A stretch of 64,000 nt of DNA from Arenibacter arenosicollis (GTDB lineage Bacteria > Bacteroidota > Bacteroidia > Flavobacteriales > Flavobacteriaceae): assembly GCF_014397245.1 (NCBI RefSeq), contig NZ_JACLHY010000008.1, forward strand, positions 124,001-188,000, in the 5' to 3' direction. The translations under genes were made by a program, and so were the position numbers. Under the pieces are notes generated by a model. It did no database searches, was not told the DNA's origin, and saw nothing but the letters and a program-made list of their open reading frames with translations. This document shows positions 54,460-63,773 of this stretch, piece by piece. The first letter of the stretch is position 1, and each line of letters begins with the position of its first letter.

Positions 54460-56316
54460 TTATTTTAATCTGATTTCTGTTACGCTCCCCAATAGTCTTC
54501 CTTCCTTATTAAAGAGCCCAGCTTTAACAAGGGTTTTGGGAGGCGCAATAAAATTGCCCTCGTACTTAACGGAAGCCGTTGAAGGGTCTTCCCCATTGGG
54601 GGCATAAAATATATCATACCCAACAGTTTCTGTATTTAAATACACATGGGCCTCGCTTTTTAATTGGTCCAAGGCGTATGACGCATATACCGTAAACATA
54701 CTGTTGGCATAATTTACTTGCTCCCGTTCCAGTCTTTTAAAGTGGGAGTCTTCCAGGGCAGTTTGAAATCGCTTCCAATCCTTAACTTTGGGATCGCTCC
54801 ATGACACCTCTGCACTGGCTAGGGCACGTGGGTACAGCATATATTCACAATGTTCCTGAGTGGACGTAAATTCTCCCCACAAACAGGCTTCATTACCAAG
54901 AACCCTATTTACCTCCTCGGGTGTCAATTCTTCCGGAATGGGCTCATGGGCGTATACTTTGGACAAGGGCAATACCACCTTTGGCCCTTCGGGCTCCATA
55001 AAAGTAGGCCCCTGAACCTGACTGATATACATATATTTATAAGATGTCATTATGGTAGGATAACCATTTTGAGGTGCTGTAATCTGCGGGGTATAAGTAC
55101 CTCTTCTCCATGCCATAATGGTCGCTCCCGGAGCACCCTGACCGCTTAAAATCTCATCCCAACCTATCATGGTCTTATTTTGGGCCTTTACCATCTTATG
55201 CACCTTTTGTATAAATTAACTCTGTAGTTCCTCTTCGTCCTTTAAGTTGTTTTCTGTTTTTACTCCTTGGCAATACGGACATTTTTTCCAATTGGATTTA
55301 TTGCACTCGTCACCACCAATATGAAGGTATTTTGACGGGAACAGCGCCGCAACCTCCTCTATTACCCCTTCCAAAAATTCGTAGGTAGTATCCTTGCCTG
55401 CGCAGACCGCATTATCGGGCGCCTTGCCTCCTACGGCAACTTCAAAATTGGCGTCGGATTCATCATAGCAAAACAAGTGGGGGTAGGATGCCACCAGGGC
55501 CTTGCTGTGTCCCGGTACATCAATTTCCGGGATAACCTCAACATTGCGCACTTTTGCGTAAGCAATGACCTCCTTAATGTCTTCTTGGGTATAAAAACCC
55601 CCAACCGTTTTTGGTTCTTCGGCCGTTGCTTCCTCGCGTTGCCACCAGCTTACGCCAGTTCTGTCGGCACGCCAAGCTCCTTTTTCAGTAAGGTTTGGGT
55701 ACTTTTTTATTTCGATACGCCACCCTTGGTCATCGGTCAGATGCCAATGGAATTTGTTCACCTTATAGGAGGAAAGAACATCTATATGCTTTAAGATAAA
55801 TTCTTTAGGTTGAAAATGTCTGGAAACATCCAACATAATGCCGCGCCAACCAAATCTAGGGTTGTCCTTGACCGTCATATCCGGCAGTTTTACCGTTCCG
55901 GAATTTTGCAAAGGAAAGGACTGGCGCAAGGTCTGAAATCCATTAAAAAGTCCTCCGTAATCCTTGGCGGTCACCACAATGGATTCTGGTTGCACCTCTA
56001 GCAAATAACCCTCATCCCTTACCGACAACCTTTTATCCAACCTAAATAAAATATGCTTTTCCCCCACCTCAGGATTTCGGTAAGAATAGGTAAGGTTAAG
56101 CCCTAGATCCTTATGGAATTTTTCCGCTAAATATGGAATAAGAACCCCTTGAAACTTTTTGGGCACCACCACTTTGGTATTCTTGTCCAAAACAAATGCA
56201 TCATCTATAAAGGAAACCGACTCAGGTTGTGGTACAAAATGATAGTTTTGGGCTACTAATTGAAGGTTGAACCCAAACATTGAAAAAAACAGTATGTACG
56301 TGAAATATTTAGACAT
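54460..56316 (-). pseudogene. GH20 beta-N-acetylhexosaminidase interrupted by one in-frame stop
   Basis: The frame is continuous over 618 codons except for a TAA at 55216-55218 (codon 367). The first part has a signal peptide (MSKYFTYILFFSMFGFNLQL), a GH20b domain, and the catalytic barrel with HWHLTDDQGW and the catalytic pair D336-E337 in HIGGDECNKSNW. It stops after KDEEELQS. The rest continues FIQKVHKMV and MIGWDEILSGQGAPG with no frameshift, where family members normally read QSYFIQ, so a Tyr codon (TAT or TAC) became TAA by a single change. The C-terminal part ends in a chitobiase-type domain. An intact enzyme would release terminal GlcNAc or GalNAc. The stop may be a real mutation, a sequencing error, or be read through. 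Confidence 0.85.
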
Positions 56317-56320
56317 TTAA

Positions 56321-57103
56321 CTATTGGTTTAGTTGTTCAAGGATTACTTCGGCTACTTTCTTTCCTTGTTCCGTTGTCCCCAATTTATTATAATGTACGT
56401 TACCAGGTTTTACCATCCATTTTTCATGATTGGGCAGGGTATAGCCATATAGGTCATTTATAATAACAGAAGGATAGTCCTTTAATACCTCCAAAGCGGC
56501 TTCATTATATTTTTTGGCATCGCCAGCGTAACGCCCGTTTGCGTTTTCGGGAACGGGGGTAGTGGTAGCAAAAATCAATTTAGTATTAGGAAAATTGAGT
56601 TCTAAGTATTCACATATGGCCCTCATGTTTTCTTGGTAGGTCGCCACAGAGGAAATGATCTTTCCATTTTCTTTATCCACTCCCTTACTGCTCATGTACT
56701 TTATGTCATGAAGTCCTACGTTGAAATGAATCACGTCCCATTCAAAATCCCAACCACCTTTTAAATGTGGTTTAAACATAGTTTGCTCAAGTTTATCCAT
56801 CTTTGGAATAAAGTCGTGGCTAGAAATACCATTACTGAATATTCTAAACACCGAGGCTTTTCCTGCCAGTTCCTCCCTAACCGTGGTGGTATAACCAATT
56901 GAGATCGAATCCCCGTAGAGCAATACATTTGGTACGCCTTTTTTCGGGTGCACATAGGAAAATATGGGACCTTCTTGTGCCCTTAACCCTGACCAGGCCT
57001 TTTCGGCTATACTTTTATTGGTTCCGCAAGAATATACCTGCGGGAGCAATGCTAAGCCAACGCTGGCCGCACCAGCTTTTTTTAAAAAATCCAGTCGTTT
57101 CAT
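56321..57103 (-). CDS. SGNH/GDSL-family hydrolase, exported
   Basis: A 260-aa hydrolase. An N-terminal signal of Tat-like type (MKRLDFLKKAGAASVGLALL, with a Cys at VYSC that could be lipidated) precedes the SGNH fold: block I LLYGDSIS with the nucleophile Ser, a Gly in SNGISSHDF, the Asn-bearing HFNVGLHDIK block, and the C-terminal catalytic His in GNVHYNKLG. Such proteins in polysaccharide clusters are often carbohydrate esterases (deacetylases). It lies 4 bases before the GH20 gene and 150 after the sulfatase. Removal of O-acetyl groups from sialylated or fucosylated glycans is a plausible but unproven role. Confidence 0.85.
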   Translation of the reverse strand: MKRLDFLKKAGAASVGLALLPQVYSCGTNKSIAEKAWSGLRAQEGPIFSYVHPKKGVPNVLLYGDSISIGYTTTVREELAGKASVFRIFSNGISSHDFIPKMDKLEQTMFKPHLKGGWDFEWDVIHFNVGLHDIKYMSSKGVDKENGKIISSVATYQENMRAICEYLELNFPNTKLIFATTTPVPENANGRYAGDAKKYNEAALEVLKDYPSVIINDLYGYTLPNHEKWMVKPGNVHYNKLGTTEQGKKVAEVILEQLNQ

Positions 57104-57253
57104 TTTACTAATATTATTTAACTATGAAGTTCAAGCTCCTTTTTTTTAAACGTTCTTTCCCCATGGGTTGGGCCATCGAAGCGATCCGTTGAAAGCTACA
57201 AATCAATACGATCTATCCCAAATATCATCTAACCACTACCCTTAAATGTTCCT

Positions 57254-58630
57254 TTACCGATACCTATTATTGTCCGCTTTTAATTCGGTGTCAAAATCGT
57301 CAAGCATCTTGATCAGCTTTTGTACTATTTTAGGATGGGTTTCGGCTAAGTTGTCACTTTCGGATATATCCTCGGCTAGATTGAAAAGTTCTATTTCCCC
57401 TTCTTTCCGCCTTAGTTTCCAATCGCCCTTTCGAACAGCTTCCGCTGTTTCGCCCGAGTAATAATAGAACCCCTCTTTCTTATGTGGCGAAGCCTTTTTC
57501 TTCCCCGCCAATAACGGCCAAATATTTTTTCCGTCCACTTTTTCTTCGGGCATATCGCTATTGGTCAGATGGGCGATAGTGGGCAATAAATCTATGGTGG
57601 AGGCTACTTCGGAACAAACGGTCCCAGCAGGTATGGCTCCTTTCCATTGGGCGATCATGGGAACCCGCATTCCGCCTTCATAGGTCTCAAATTTAAACCC
57701 TCTTAAGGGTAGGGCAGATCCCCCATGACCATTCTTGAGATTCCATGGGCCATTGTCCGATGTAAAAATCACCAGGGTATTTTCATCCAGATCCATAGCT
57801 TCCAGAGTCTCTAAAATTTGGCCCATGCTCCAATCTATCTCTTCAATGACATCACCGTACAAACCTCGTGCGCTTTTCCCTTTAAATTCTGCGGAAGCAA
57901 ATAAGGGAATATGGGGCATTGAATGCGCTAGATACAAGAAGAACGGTTCTTCTTTATTCTCCTCAATAAACTCCAAAGCTTTTTTTGTGTAGCGCTGTGT
58001 TAATGTCGATTGATCTACGGGGTATTCAATAATTTCATTTTGTTCCGTTAACGGCACAACGCCTCCTCTCCATTTTTCCTGTCTCAAACTATCGACGGTC
58101 ATGCCCTCTCTGTACAAAACCTTTTCTGAGACTTTGGCTTTAGGATATACAGACATATCGTTGCTATATGGAATACCATAATACATATCGAAGCCTTGAG
58201 CAGTTGGCATATATTGATCCTTATCCCCTAAATGCCATTTCCCAATACAAGCTGTAACGTAGTTTTGGGTTTTAAGCATATCGGCTATAGTCAATTCCTC
58301 ATTTGGTAATCCTCCTGGTAAGTTTGGCCAAAGTACTTTTGGAACCCCAACCCGAGTTGGGTAAGCTCCTGTCAGCAATGCTGCTCTTGATGGGGAACAC
58401 ACGGGTGAAGCCGAATAAAAATCAGTAAACTTTATACCGTTTTCAGCCATCTTATCAAGGTTTGGGGTTTTAATCAGGGGCGAACCAAAAACGCCTACGT
58501 CCTGATACCCTTGATCGTCAGTAAAGACAATGATTATGTTTGGTTTGGAATTTTTATTTTGGGCAACCAATACTGTTTTACAACTTAAAAATGCCGTAAT
58601 AATAATCGCCATCAATTTTATTCTATACAT
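57254..58630 (-). CDS. Type I sulfatase (formylglycine-dependent)
   Basis: A 458-aa exported sulfatase of the alkaline-phosphatase superfamily. Signal segment [20 protein letters not shown], calcium-binding Asp pair D38-D39 in [14 protein letters not shown], and the formylglycine signature CSPSR with C78 as the residue to be oxidised by an anaerobic or FGE-type maturase (not in this window). Further family blocks: [21 protein letters not shown], and TSDNGPW with a calcium-binding Asp-Asn. The gene follows GH95 by 9 bases and lies in the sulfatase-GH95-sulfatase-SGNH-GH20 operon. The position of the sulfate it removes cannot be read from sequence. Confidence 0.92.
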   Translation of the reverse strand: MYRIKLMAIIITAFLSCKTVLVAQNKNSKPNIIIVFTDDQGYQDVGVFGSPLIKTPNLDKMAENGIKFTDFYSASPVCSPSRAALLTGAYPTRVGVPKVLWPNLPGGLPNEELTIADMLKTQNYVTACIGKWHLGDKDQYMPTAQGFDMYYGIPYSNDMSVYPKAKVSEKVLYREGMTVDSLRQEKWRGGVVPLTEQNEIIEYPVDQSTLTQRYTKKALEFIEENKEEPFFLYLAHSMPHIPLFASAEFKGKSARGLYGDVIEEIDWSMGQILETLEAMDLDENTLVIFTSDNGPWNLKNGHGGSALPLRGFKFETYEGGMRVPMIAQWKGAIPAGTVCSEVASTIDLLPTIAHLTNSDMPEEKVDGKNIWPLLAGKKKASPHKKEGFYYYSGETAEAVRKGDWKLRRKEGEIELFNLAEDISESDNLAETHPKIVQKLIKMLDDFDTELKADNNRYR

Positions 58631-58639
58631 TATATTGTT

Positions 58640-60940
58640 CTATTTTTTGTTCAACAAACCATCAAAATGATAGGTTCTTCCTGCTTCAGTTTCAAATTCA
58701 ATAGTGTTATCCTTGTATTTTAAAATACATGGCAGACCACTTTTTGAAAGTACCGAAACGCCTATCAATTGACTTTTTTTCCAAGAAAAAGACAATTCAA
58801 ACCCTCCTCTGGCCACAATACCCGAAACACGTCCTTCTGCCAAGGCAGTAGGTAAGGCTGGCAATAATTCAATTTTATCTAAATGGCTTTGCAAAATCAT
58901 TTCTAAAATTCCGGAGGCACCTCCAAAATTTCCATCAATTTGAAATGGTGGATGTGCATCAAACAGATTGGGGTATGAGCCTCCACCTTCTTTTCCATCC
59001 GCACCTTCGGCAGGACTTAGAAGTTTATGCAATAGCTTGTAAGCATGGTCACCATCCCTAAATCGAGACCAAAAATTAATTTTCCAGGCCAAACTCCAGC
59101 CGGTGCCATTGTCACCTCTATATTCCAAGGACTGCTTTGCCGCCTCCATTAAATCTGGCGTGTCCTCATAATTAATTTCATTCCCCGGGTGCACCGCCCA
59201 AAGATGTGAAACATGACGGTGATGATTTTCCGGGTCATCCTTATCTTCCAACCATTCCTGTAATTGTCCATGCTTTCCTATTTGGTTTGGAGCAATTTTA
59301 GCAATCATAGGCCCCAGGGTTGAAGCAAATTCCTGATCTGTATTTAAAATTCTTGAAGCTTCAATAATATTTTTGAACAATGCCCTGATCAACTGATGGT
59401 CCATGGTTGGGCCAGCCACCAAACCACCAATTTCCGGGGAGTTTGATGGTGAACTAATCAAATACCCTGTATTGGGGTCTTCGTATAAAAACTGACTGTA
59501 AAACAAGGCAGCACTTCGCATTAACGGGTACTTCTCCAACAAAAATTCTTTATCTTGGGTGTATAGATAATGCTCCCATATATGGGTGCTTAACCAAGCC
59601 GCCCCACCCAACCAAATACCGTGGTGCGATGCGTTTACCGGAGCTGCGCCACGCCAAATATCAATATTGTGGTGTGCAATCCAACCCTCGGCATTGTAAT
59701 GTGCTTTGGCCACTTTGGCTCCCGTAATTGAAAGGTCTTCAATTAAATCGAACAAGGGTTCGTGGCATTCACTTAAATTGTACATTTCTACCGGCCAGTA
59801 ATTCATTTCCAAATTAATGTTCGTGGTATAACTACTAAACCATGGGGGTGTTAATTTATCGTTCCAAATACCTTGAAGCGTTGCTGGCTTTGTTCCTGGG
59901 CGACTACTGGCAAGGGTTAGATATCTCGCATATGCCACATACAACGCAACCAGTTGCGGATCATTTGGATCGCTGCTGAAATCGGAAATACGTTGATCGG
60001 TCGGATTTTTGGATTTTCCGTTATCCCCAAAACTAATGTCAAAACGGTTGTATAAGGATTGGTAATCTGAGACATGCTTTTCTTTAACCGCTTTGAAATT
60101 TGTACTAGCAACTTTAGTCAATATTTCAGATACCATTTTTTCAGGCTCCCCGGAAACGTCTTCAAAATCAATATAATTTGTAGCAGCGGTTAAATAGATG
60201 GTGGCTTTTGAGGCCTTGGAGATTTGAAGTTTCCCTCCCACCGTTTTTACGGTACCGTTTGTTTCCACCCTTAGCGTAGATACCCCTCTTAAAGCGCCAT
60301 CTTTAACCTTAACTTCCAGGGTTTGAGTAGAACCATTGGTCTTCACCGCTTTATCTTCATGAATAGCATCTAACCACAAATCGAAATTAAGGGCTTTGGC
60401 TTTATTGGAAGTTAGGTTAACCGCAATAATCTGATCCGGAAAACTGGACAATACCTCACGCTTATATTCTACACCTTCAACGGTATAGGATACCGAACCA
60501 ATGGCATTATTTAAATTGAGTTCGCGCTTATAATTGGTGTAGTTATCATGGTTTTTGAAATCGATATAAATATCACCAAATGGTTGATAATGCACTTGCT
60601 GTAAGGGTTCGCTCATAAACTCTTGCTGTGCCAATTTTTGGGCCTCCATTTGTTTACCTTCTGTAAGCAACTGCCGTATTTCATTTAAATAATCTCCAGC
60701 ATCTTTGTTGGAATAATCGTGGGGTTGTCCACGCCAAAGCGTTTCTTCATTAAATTGAATATGCTCTAGTGAAGCACCTCCATAGATTATAGCCCCAAGA
60801 CTACCGTTGCCCACTGGTAACGCTTCTGTCCATTCTGTAGCAGGTTGTATATAGGACAATTTTAATTTTTCCTGGGCCTTTGTCCCTTCAATTAGTAAGA
60901 ACAGGACAAAAAATAAGGTAAGTATATTTCTTCTTTGCAT
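58640..60940 (-). CDS. GH95-family alpha-L-fucosidase
   Basis: A 766-aa glycoside hydrolase. Signal peptide MQRRNILTLFFVLFLLIEGTKA. The N-terminal domain has the family opening ATEWTEALPVGNGSLGAIIY and FNEETLWRGQPHDYSNKDAG; the (alpha/alpha)6 barrel has LQGIWNDKLTPPWFSSYTTN, NLEMNYWPVEMYNLSECHEP, SPSNSPEIGG with the candidate acid, RHVSHLWAVHPGNEI, and NLFDAHPPFQIDGNFGGASG. The C-terminal beta domain is complete. GH95 inverting fucosidases release alpha-1,2-fucose from host-type or algal glycans; some GH95 act on galactose, so the exact linkage is open. It sits between two sulfatases, which suggests a fucosylated and sulfated substrate. Confidence 0.94.
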   Translation of the reverse strand: MQRRNILTLFFVLFLLIEGTKAQEKLKLSYIQPATEWTEALPVGNGSLGAIIYGGASLEHIQFNEETLWRGQPHDYSNKDAGDYLNEIRQLLTEGKQMEAQKLAQQEFMSEPLQQVHYQPFGDIYIDFKNHDNYTNYKRELNLNNAIGSVSYTVEGVEYKREVLSSFPDQIIAVNLTSNKAKALNFDLWLDAIHEDKAVKTNGSTQTLEVKVKDGALRGVSTLRVETNGTVKTVGGKLQISKASKATIYLTAATNYIDFEDVSGEPEKMVSEILTKVASTNFKAVKEKHVSDYQSLYNRFDISFGDNGKSKNPTDQRISDFSSDPNDPQLVALYVAYARYLTLASSRPGTKPATLQGIWNDKLTPPWFSSYTTNINLEMNYWPVEMYNLSECHEPLFDLIEDLSITGAKVAKAHYNAEGWIAHHNIDIWRGAAPVNASHHGIWLGGAAWLSTHIWEHYLYTQDKEFLLEKYPLMRSAALFYSQFLYEDPNTGYLISSPSNSPEIGGLVAGPTMDHQLIRALFKNIIEASRILNTDQEFASTLGPMIAKIAPNQIGKHGQLQEWLEDKDDPENHHRHVSHLWAVHPGNEINYEDTPDLMEAAKQSLEYRGDNGTGWSLAWKINFWSRFRDGDHAYKLLHKLLSPAEGADGKEGGGSYPNLFDAHPPFQIDGNFGGASGILEMILQSHLDKIELLPALPTALAEGRVSGIVARGGFELSFSWKKSQLIGVSVLSKSGLPCILKYKDNTIEFETEAGRTYHFDGLLNKK

Positions 60941-60995
60941 CCGTTTAACTTCTGATCATTATTGCTCAATTCTTATTTAGTGCACCCTTGTATTC

Positions 60996-62588
60996 CTAAC
61001 TTTCCCAATGGTCATCGATAATTTGATGTATTTCCGGATTATCCGAATCGGTATCCCCCAAGGCTTCCCTTTGCCTTAATATCTCCTCTTTCATTTCTTT
61101 GATGATATCCTTGTATTTAGGATTATCATAGGCGTTTCGAAGTTCCTTGGGATCCTGTTCCAAATCAAAGAATTCCCAATATTTATCTGGTTGTTCTTCT
61201 TTGGTATACTCATTTACTTTGAGTCCGTTTCCATAATAAAATGCGAGCTTGTAACGCTCTCCCCTAATTCCAAAATGGCCAGGGCGATCTTTGGAATGGT
61301 CCCAATACCTATAGTAGCCATGCTTGCGCCAATCTGCAGGGGTATTTCCTTTTAAGTTCTCCCGAAAACTATGGCCTTGCATGGTTTCCGGATACTCTAT
61401 ACCGGCATAATCCGCAAACAGGGCCGAGAAATCGGCATTTTCAATGATATCGGCATTACGGGTCCCAGCGGGAATCTCTTTTGGGTATCTTATGACAAAT
61501 GGCATATGAATGGATTCCTCATAGATCAAACGCTTGTCGAACCAACCGTGTTCCCCTAAGAAATAACCCTGATCAGCCGTGTAAATAACTATGGTGTTTT
61601 CTGCCAATCCAGATTTTTCCAAATAATCCAACAACCTGCCTATATTGTCATCAATGGCAGCTCCGCAGCGCATGAAATCCTTTACAAATTTCTGATAGGT
61701 TTTCATTCTTGCCTCATCTGCGCTAAGACCTTCAACCGAAAAAGGCAATTCCGGATAGGCCATATAATCTTTTCTCAATGCCGGATCGGCAGTGGCAGCC
61801 AAATAGCGCTTTTGAAGGTTATCTATGGATTGTCCTTTAAATACCCGGCCTGTAGTTTCCGCTCCTTGATCATAAAAAGAATCGGGAACAGGAATTTCCT
61901 CATCGCGATATAGATGACTAAAGCGTTCAGGGTAATCATAGGGTTCGTGAGTAGCCTTAAAATGGCACATGGCCATAAAGGGTTTGGATTTGTCCCTGTT
62001 TTCTATCCACTCCATGGTTTTATCGGCAATGATATCGGTACTGAAACCTTCCACTACTTTACCTCCACCGTAGTAGTCTTCCCAATTGTCCGCTGTTTTC
62101 AATCTTGGGTTCCAATAATCGCCCTGCCCGGGCAATACTGCATAATAATCAAATCCTGCAGGCTCTTGTTTTAAATGCCATTTCCCTATAACGGATGTGG
62201 CATAACCACCCTTTTGCAGCTCTTTTGCTATATTGTTATGTTTGGGAGACAAGCCCGCGCCTAAGGTAGTAACTCCATTAATATGACTGTACTGTCCGGT
62301 GAGGATCGTTGCCCTACTGGGTGTACAAATGGAATTGGAAACCAAACAATTCTCCAAAACGCAACCCTCTGCGGCCAACCGTTTAATATTGGGATTGTGT
62401 ACATAATCCTTGAGTATGCCCCCATAAATCCCCCAAGCCTGAGCGGTATGGTCATCGGACATTATAAAAAGAATATTGGGTCTTTCCGACTGGACCACTG
62501 TTTTTTCTTCAGTTTTATTCTTACAACTGGAGATTGTTAATAATAGTGCAGAACCAAGAACAGCTACAAAAAATTTCGTTTTCATCAT
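60996..62588 (-). CDS. Type I sulfatase, probable lipoprotein
   Basis: A 530-aa sulfatase. The signal ends LLLTISSC (Cys22) followed by KNKTEEKT, so lipidation and surface attachment are likely. Metal Asp pair D45-D46 in NILFIMSDDHTAQ, formylglycine site CTPSR with C88, IGKWHLKQEP, and the TADQGYFLGEHGWFDKR block with the second metal site. It is the first gene of the glycan-degrading operon and precedes GH95 by 55 bases. Family blocks resemble sulfatases active on amino-sugar or glycosaminoglycan-like sulfates; that is a similarity by eye, not a firm subfamily call. The second ATG is one codon downstream. Confidence 0.9.
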   Translation of the reverse strand: MMKTKFFVAVLGSALLLTISSCKNKTEEKTVVQSERPNILFIMSDDHTAQAWGIYGGILKDYVHNPNIKRLAAEGCVLENCLVSNSICTPSRATILTGQYSHINGVTTLGAGLSPKHNNIAKELQKGGYATSVIGKWHLKQEPAGFDYYAVLPGQGDYWNPRLKTADNWEDYYGGGKVVEGFSTDIIADKTMEWIENRDKSKPFMAMCHFKATHEPYDYPERFSHLYRDEEIPVPDSFYDQGAETTGRVFKGQSIDNLQKRYLAATADPALRKDYMAYPELPFSVEGLSADEARMKTYQKFVKDFMRCGAAIDDNIGRLLDYLEKSGLAENTIVIYTADQGYFLGEHGWFDKRLIYEESIHMPFVIRYPKEIPAGTRNADIIENADFSALFADYAGIEYPETMQGHSFRENLKGNTPADWRKHGYYRYWDHSKDRPGHFGIRGERYKLAFYYGNGLKVNEYTKEEQPDKYWEFFDLEQDPKELRNAYDNPKYKDIIKEMKEEILRQREALGDTDSDNPEIHQIIDDHWES

Positions 62589-62763
62589 GTTTTATTTATT
62601 TTAAAACTTAATATCTGTAAAATTAACTTTTAAAAATAAAAGATAGCTTTTAGTATTGATTATTGGCATAATTATGCTGTTTTGAACGCTATTTCCTAGA
62701 GGTTTTATGCCTCCTGGACTTCATTTTATGATCAAGGGTGATGGTTGAAACTGTATAACAATA

Positions 62764-62781
62764 TCAATTCAATTGAATTGA
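62764..62781. promoter_or_regulatory. Perfect 18-bp palindrome upstream of the sulfatase operon
   Basis: TCAATTCAATTGAATTGA is fully self-complementary. It lies 176 bases upstream of the first sulfatase start and between that gene and a terminator. A candidate operator for an unknown dimeric regulator; the AT-rich background makes chance possible, although a perfect 18-mer is uncommon. Confidence 0.4.
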
Positions 62782-62819
62782 CTGCCTGATTTTTATGGAT
62801 TTGGTATCAAACGAATAGA

Positions 62820-62844
62820 AAAAGGGAGGAACTACCTCCCTTTT
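62820..62844 (-). terminator. Terminator after the SCO1-DUF6090 genes
   Basis: Perfect 10-base arms AAAAGGGAGG and CCTCCCTTTT around AACTA, 156 bases past the DUF6090 stop on the minus strand; A/T-rich flanks on both sides allow function in either direction. Confidence 0.8.
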
Positions 62845-63000
62845 AAATCTAACTAAACTAATAAGAGGAATATCTCCCCTCATCTTAATGGGAACCTACA
62901 AAATCGCCAACAAAATCTTTGCTTTCCGAAATCACTTAAACTGGCCTCTTTAAACACAGGTCGATTTAAGTACTAAGTCGTACGTGTCCACAATGAAATT

Positions 63001-63768
63001 CTATTGTAAATATTCTTCAGGATACCCCAGCTCCTGGCGTAATTTTATGCCCATAATCTGGGTTCTATTCCTTAATTTTTTGGCCTGGGTCAAAAGGTTT
63101 TCAGTTTGTATCAATCTATCTACCAACGCGTTCTGATATTCCTTTGTATTCAATAATGTGTAATAATTGGACATTTTTCCAAAATCCCTAATGTTGTTAT
63201 ACTTAGGGTTTTCCTGTGGAAGTATATCTACTAAGGCAAGGTGTTTTTCCAATACCGGCTGCAAGTGATTGACCACTATATCATTGATCTTTGAATCTGT
63301 AATCTTAAATTCAGCAATTTCAGTGGGATAATTGGCTATAAGGGTTTTTAACGAATCGCTTTCAATAATTTCAAATTTAGAAGTATTGATAACAGAATTT
63401 AAGGCCCCGTCCAACAAGACCATTGGAGCATAATTAATGTGCACTATGGTATCCTTGGCCCCTGGCGTAATTTGTTCGGGAGCCAGGCCAATGTAACTCA
63501 TGGTAGCTTCCAATCTGTTAATATTGCCAGAGTATTTAACAATGCCCTCATTAAGAACTTTCAAATTTGTATTCAATTCTTCATACAGGCTATGATAGAT
63601 TTTCATCTCCACTATCCGATTTTTCCTGATTTCATTAAGATCGTTGATTTTCCACGCGATCAGGATACCTATAACAATTAGGAATATTTCTCCAAAGGCA
63701 TATAACAGATAGTTTTTGAATTTGCCGGAAATAATGAAACCCCGTCGAATTTTCGCAAATAAACGCAT
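63001..63768 (-). CDS. DUF6090-family membrane protein
   Basis: A 255-aa protein typical of Flavobacteriia. The N-terminus has the family block ISGKFKNYLLYAFGEIFLIV and IGILIAWKINDLNE, a single membrane helix preceded by basic residues, then a long helical periplasmic or cytoplasmic region with coiled-coil character (KIYHSLYEELNTNLKVLNEG, LVDRLIQTENLLTQAKKLRN). Function is not established. It starts 5 bases after the SCO1-like gene on the same strand. Confidence 0.82.
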   Translation of the reverse strand: MRLFAKIRRGFIISGKFKNYLLYAFGEIFLIVIGILIAWKINDLNEIRKNRIVEMKIYHSLYEELNTNLKVLNEGIVKYSGNINRLEATMSYIGLAPEQITPGAKDTIVHINYAPMVLLDGALNSVINTSKFEIIESDSLKTLIANYPTEIAEFKITDSKINDIVVNHLQPVLEKHLALVDILPQENPKYNNIRDFGKMSNYYTLLNTKEYQNALVDRLIQTENLLTQAKKLRNRTQIMGIKLRQELGYPEEYLQ

Positions 63769-63773
63769 AGCAA

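Noticed and set aside
55201-55218. GH20 as two separate genes (366 and 247 residues)
   Set aside because: Both parts are in the same frame, separated by one TAA, and together make one complete GH20; the GTG at 55203 is not a real gene start.
62666-62677. GCATAATTATGC 12-bp palindrome upstream of the first sulfatase
   Set aside because: Short and AT-rich, with no second copy noticed; too likely by chance to list as an operator.
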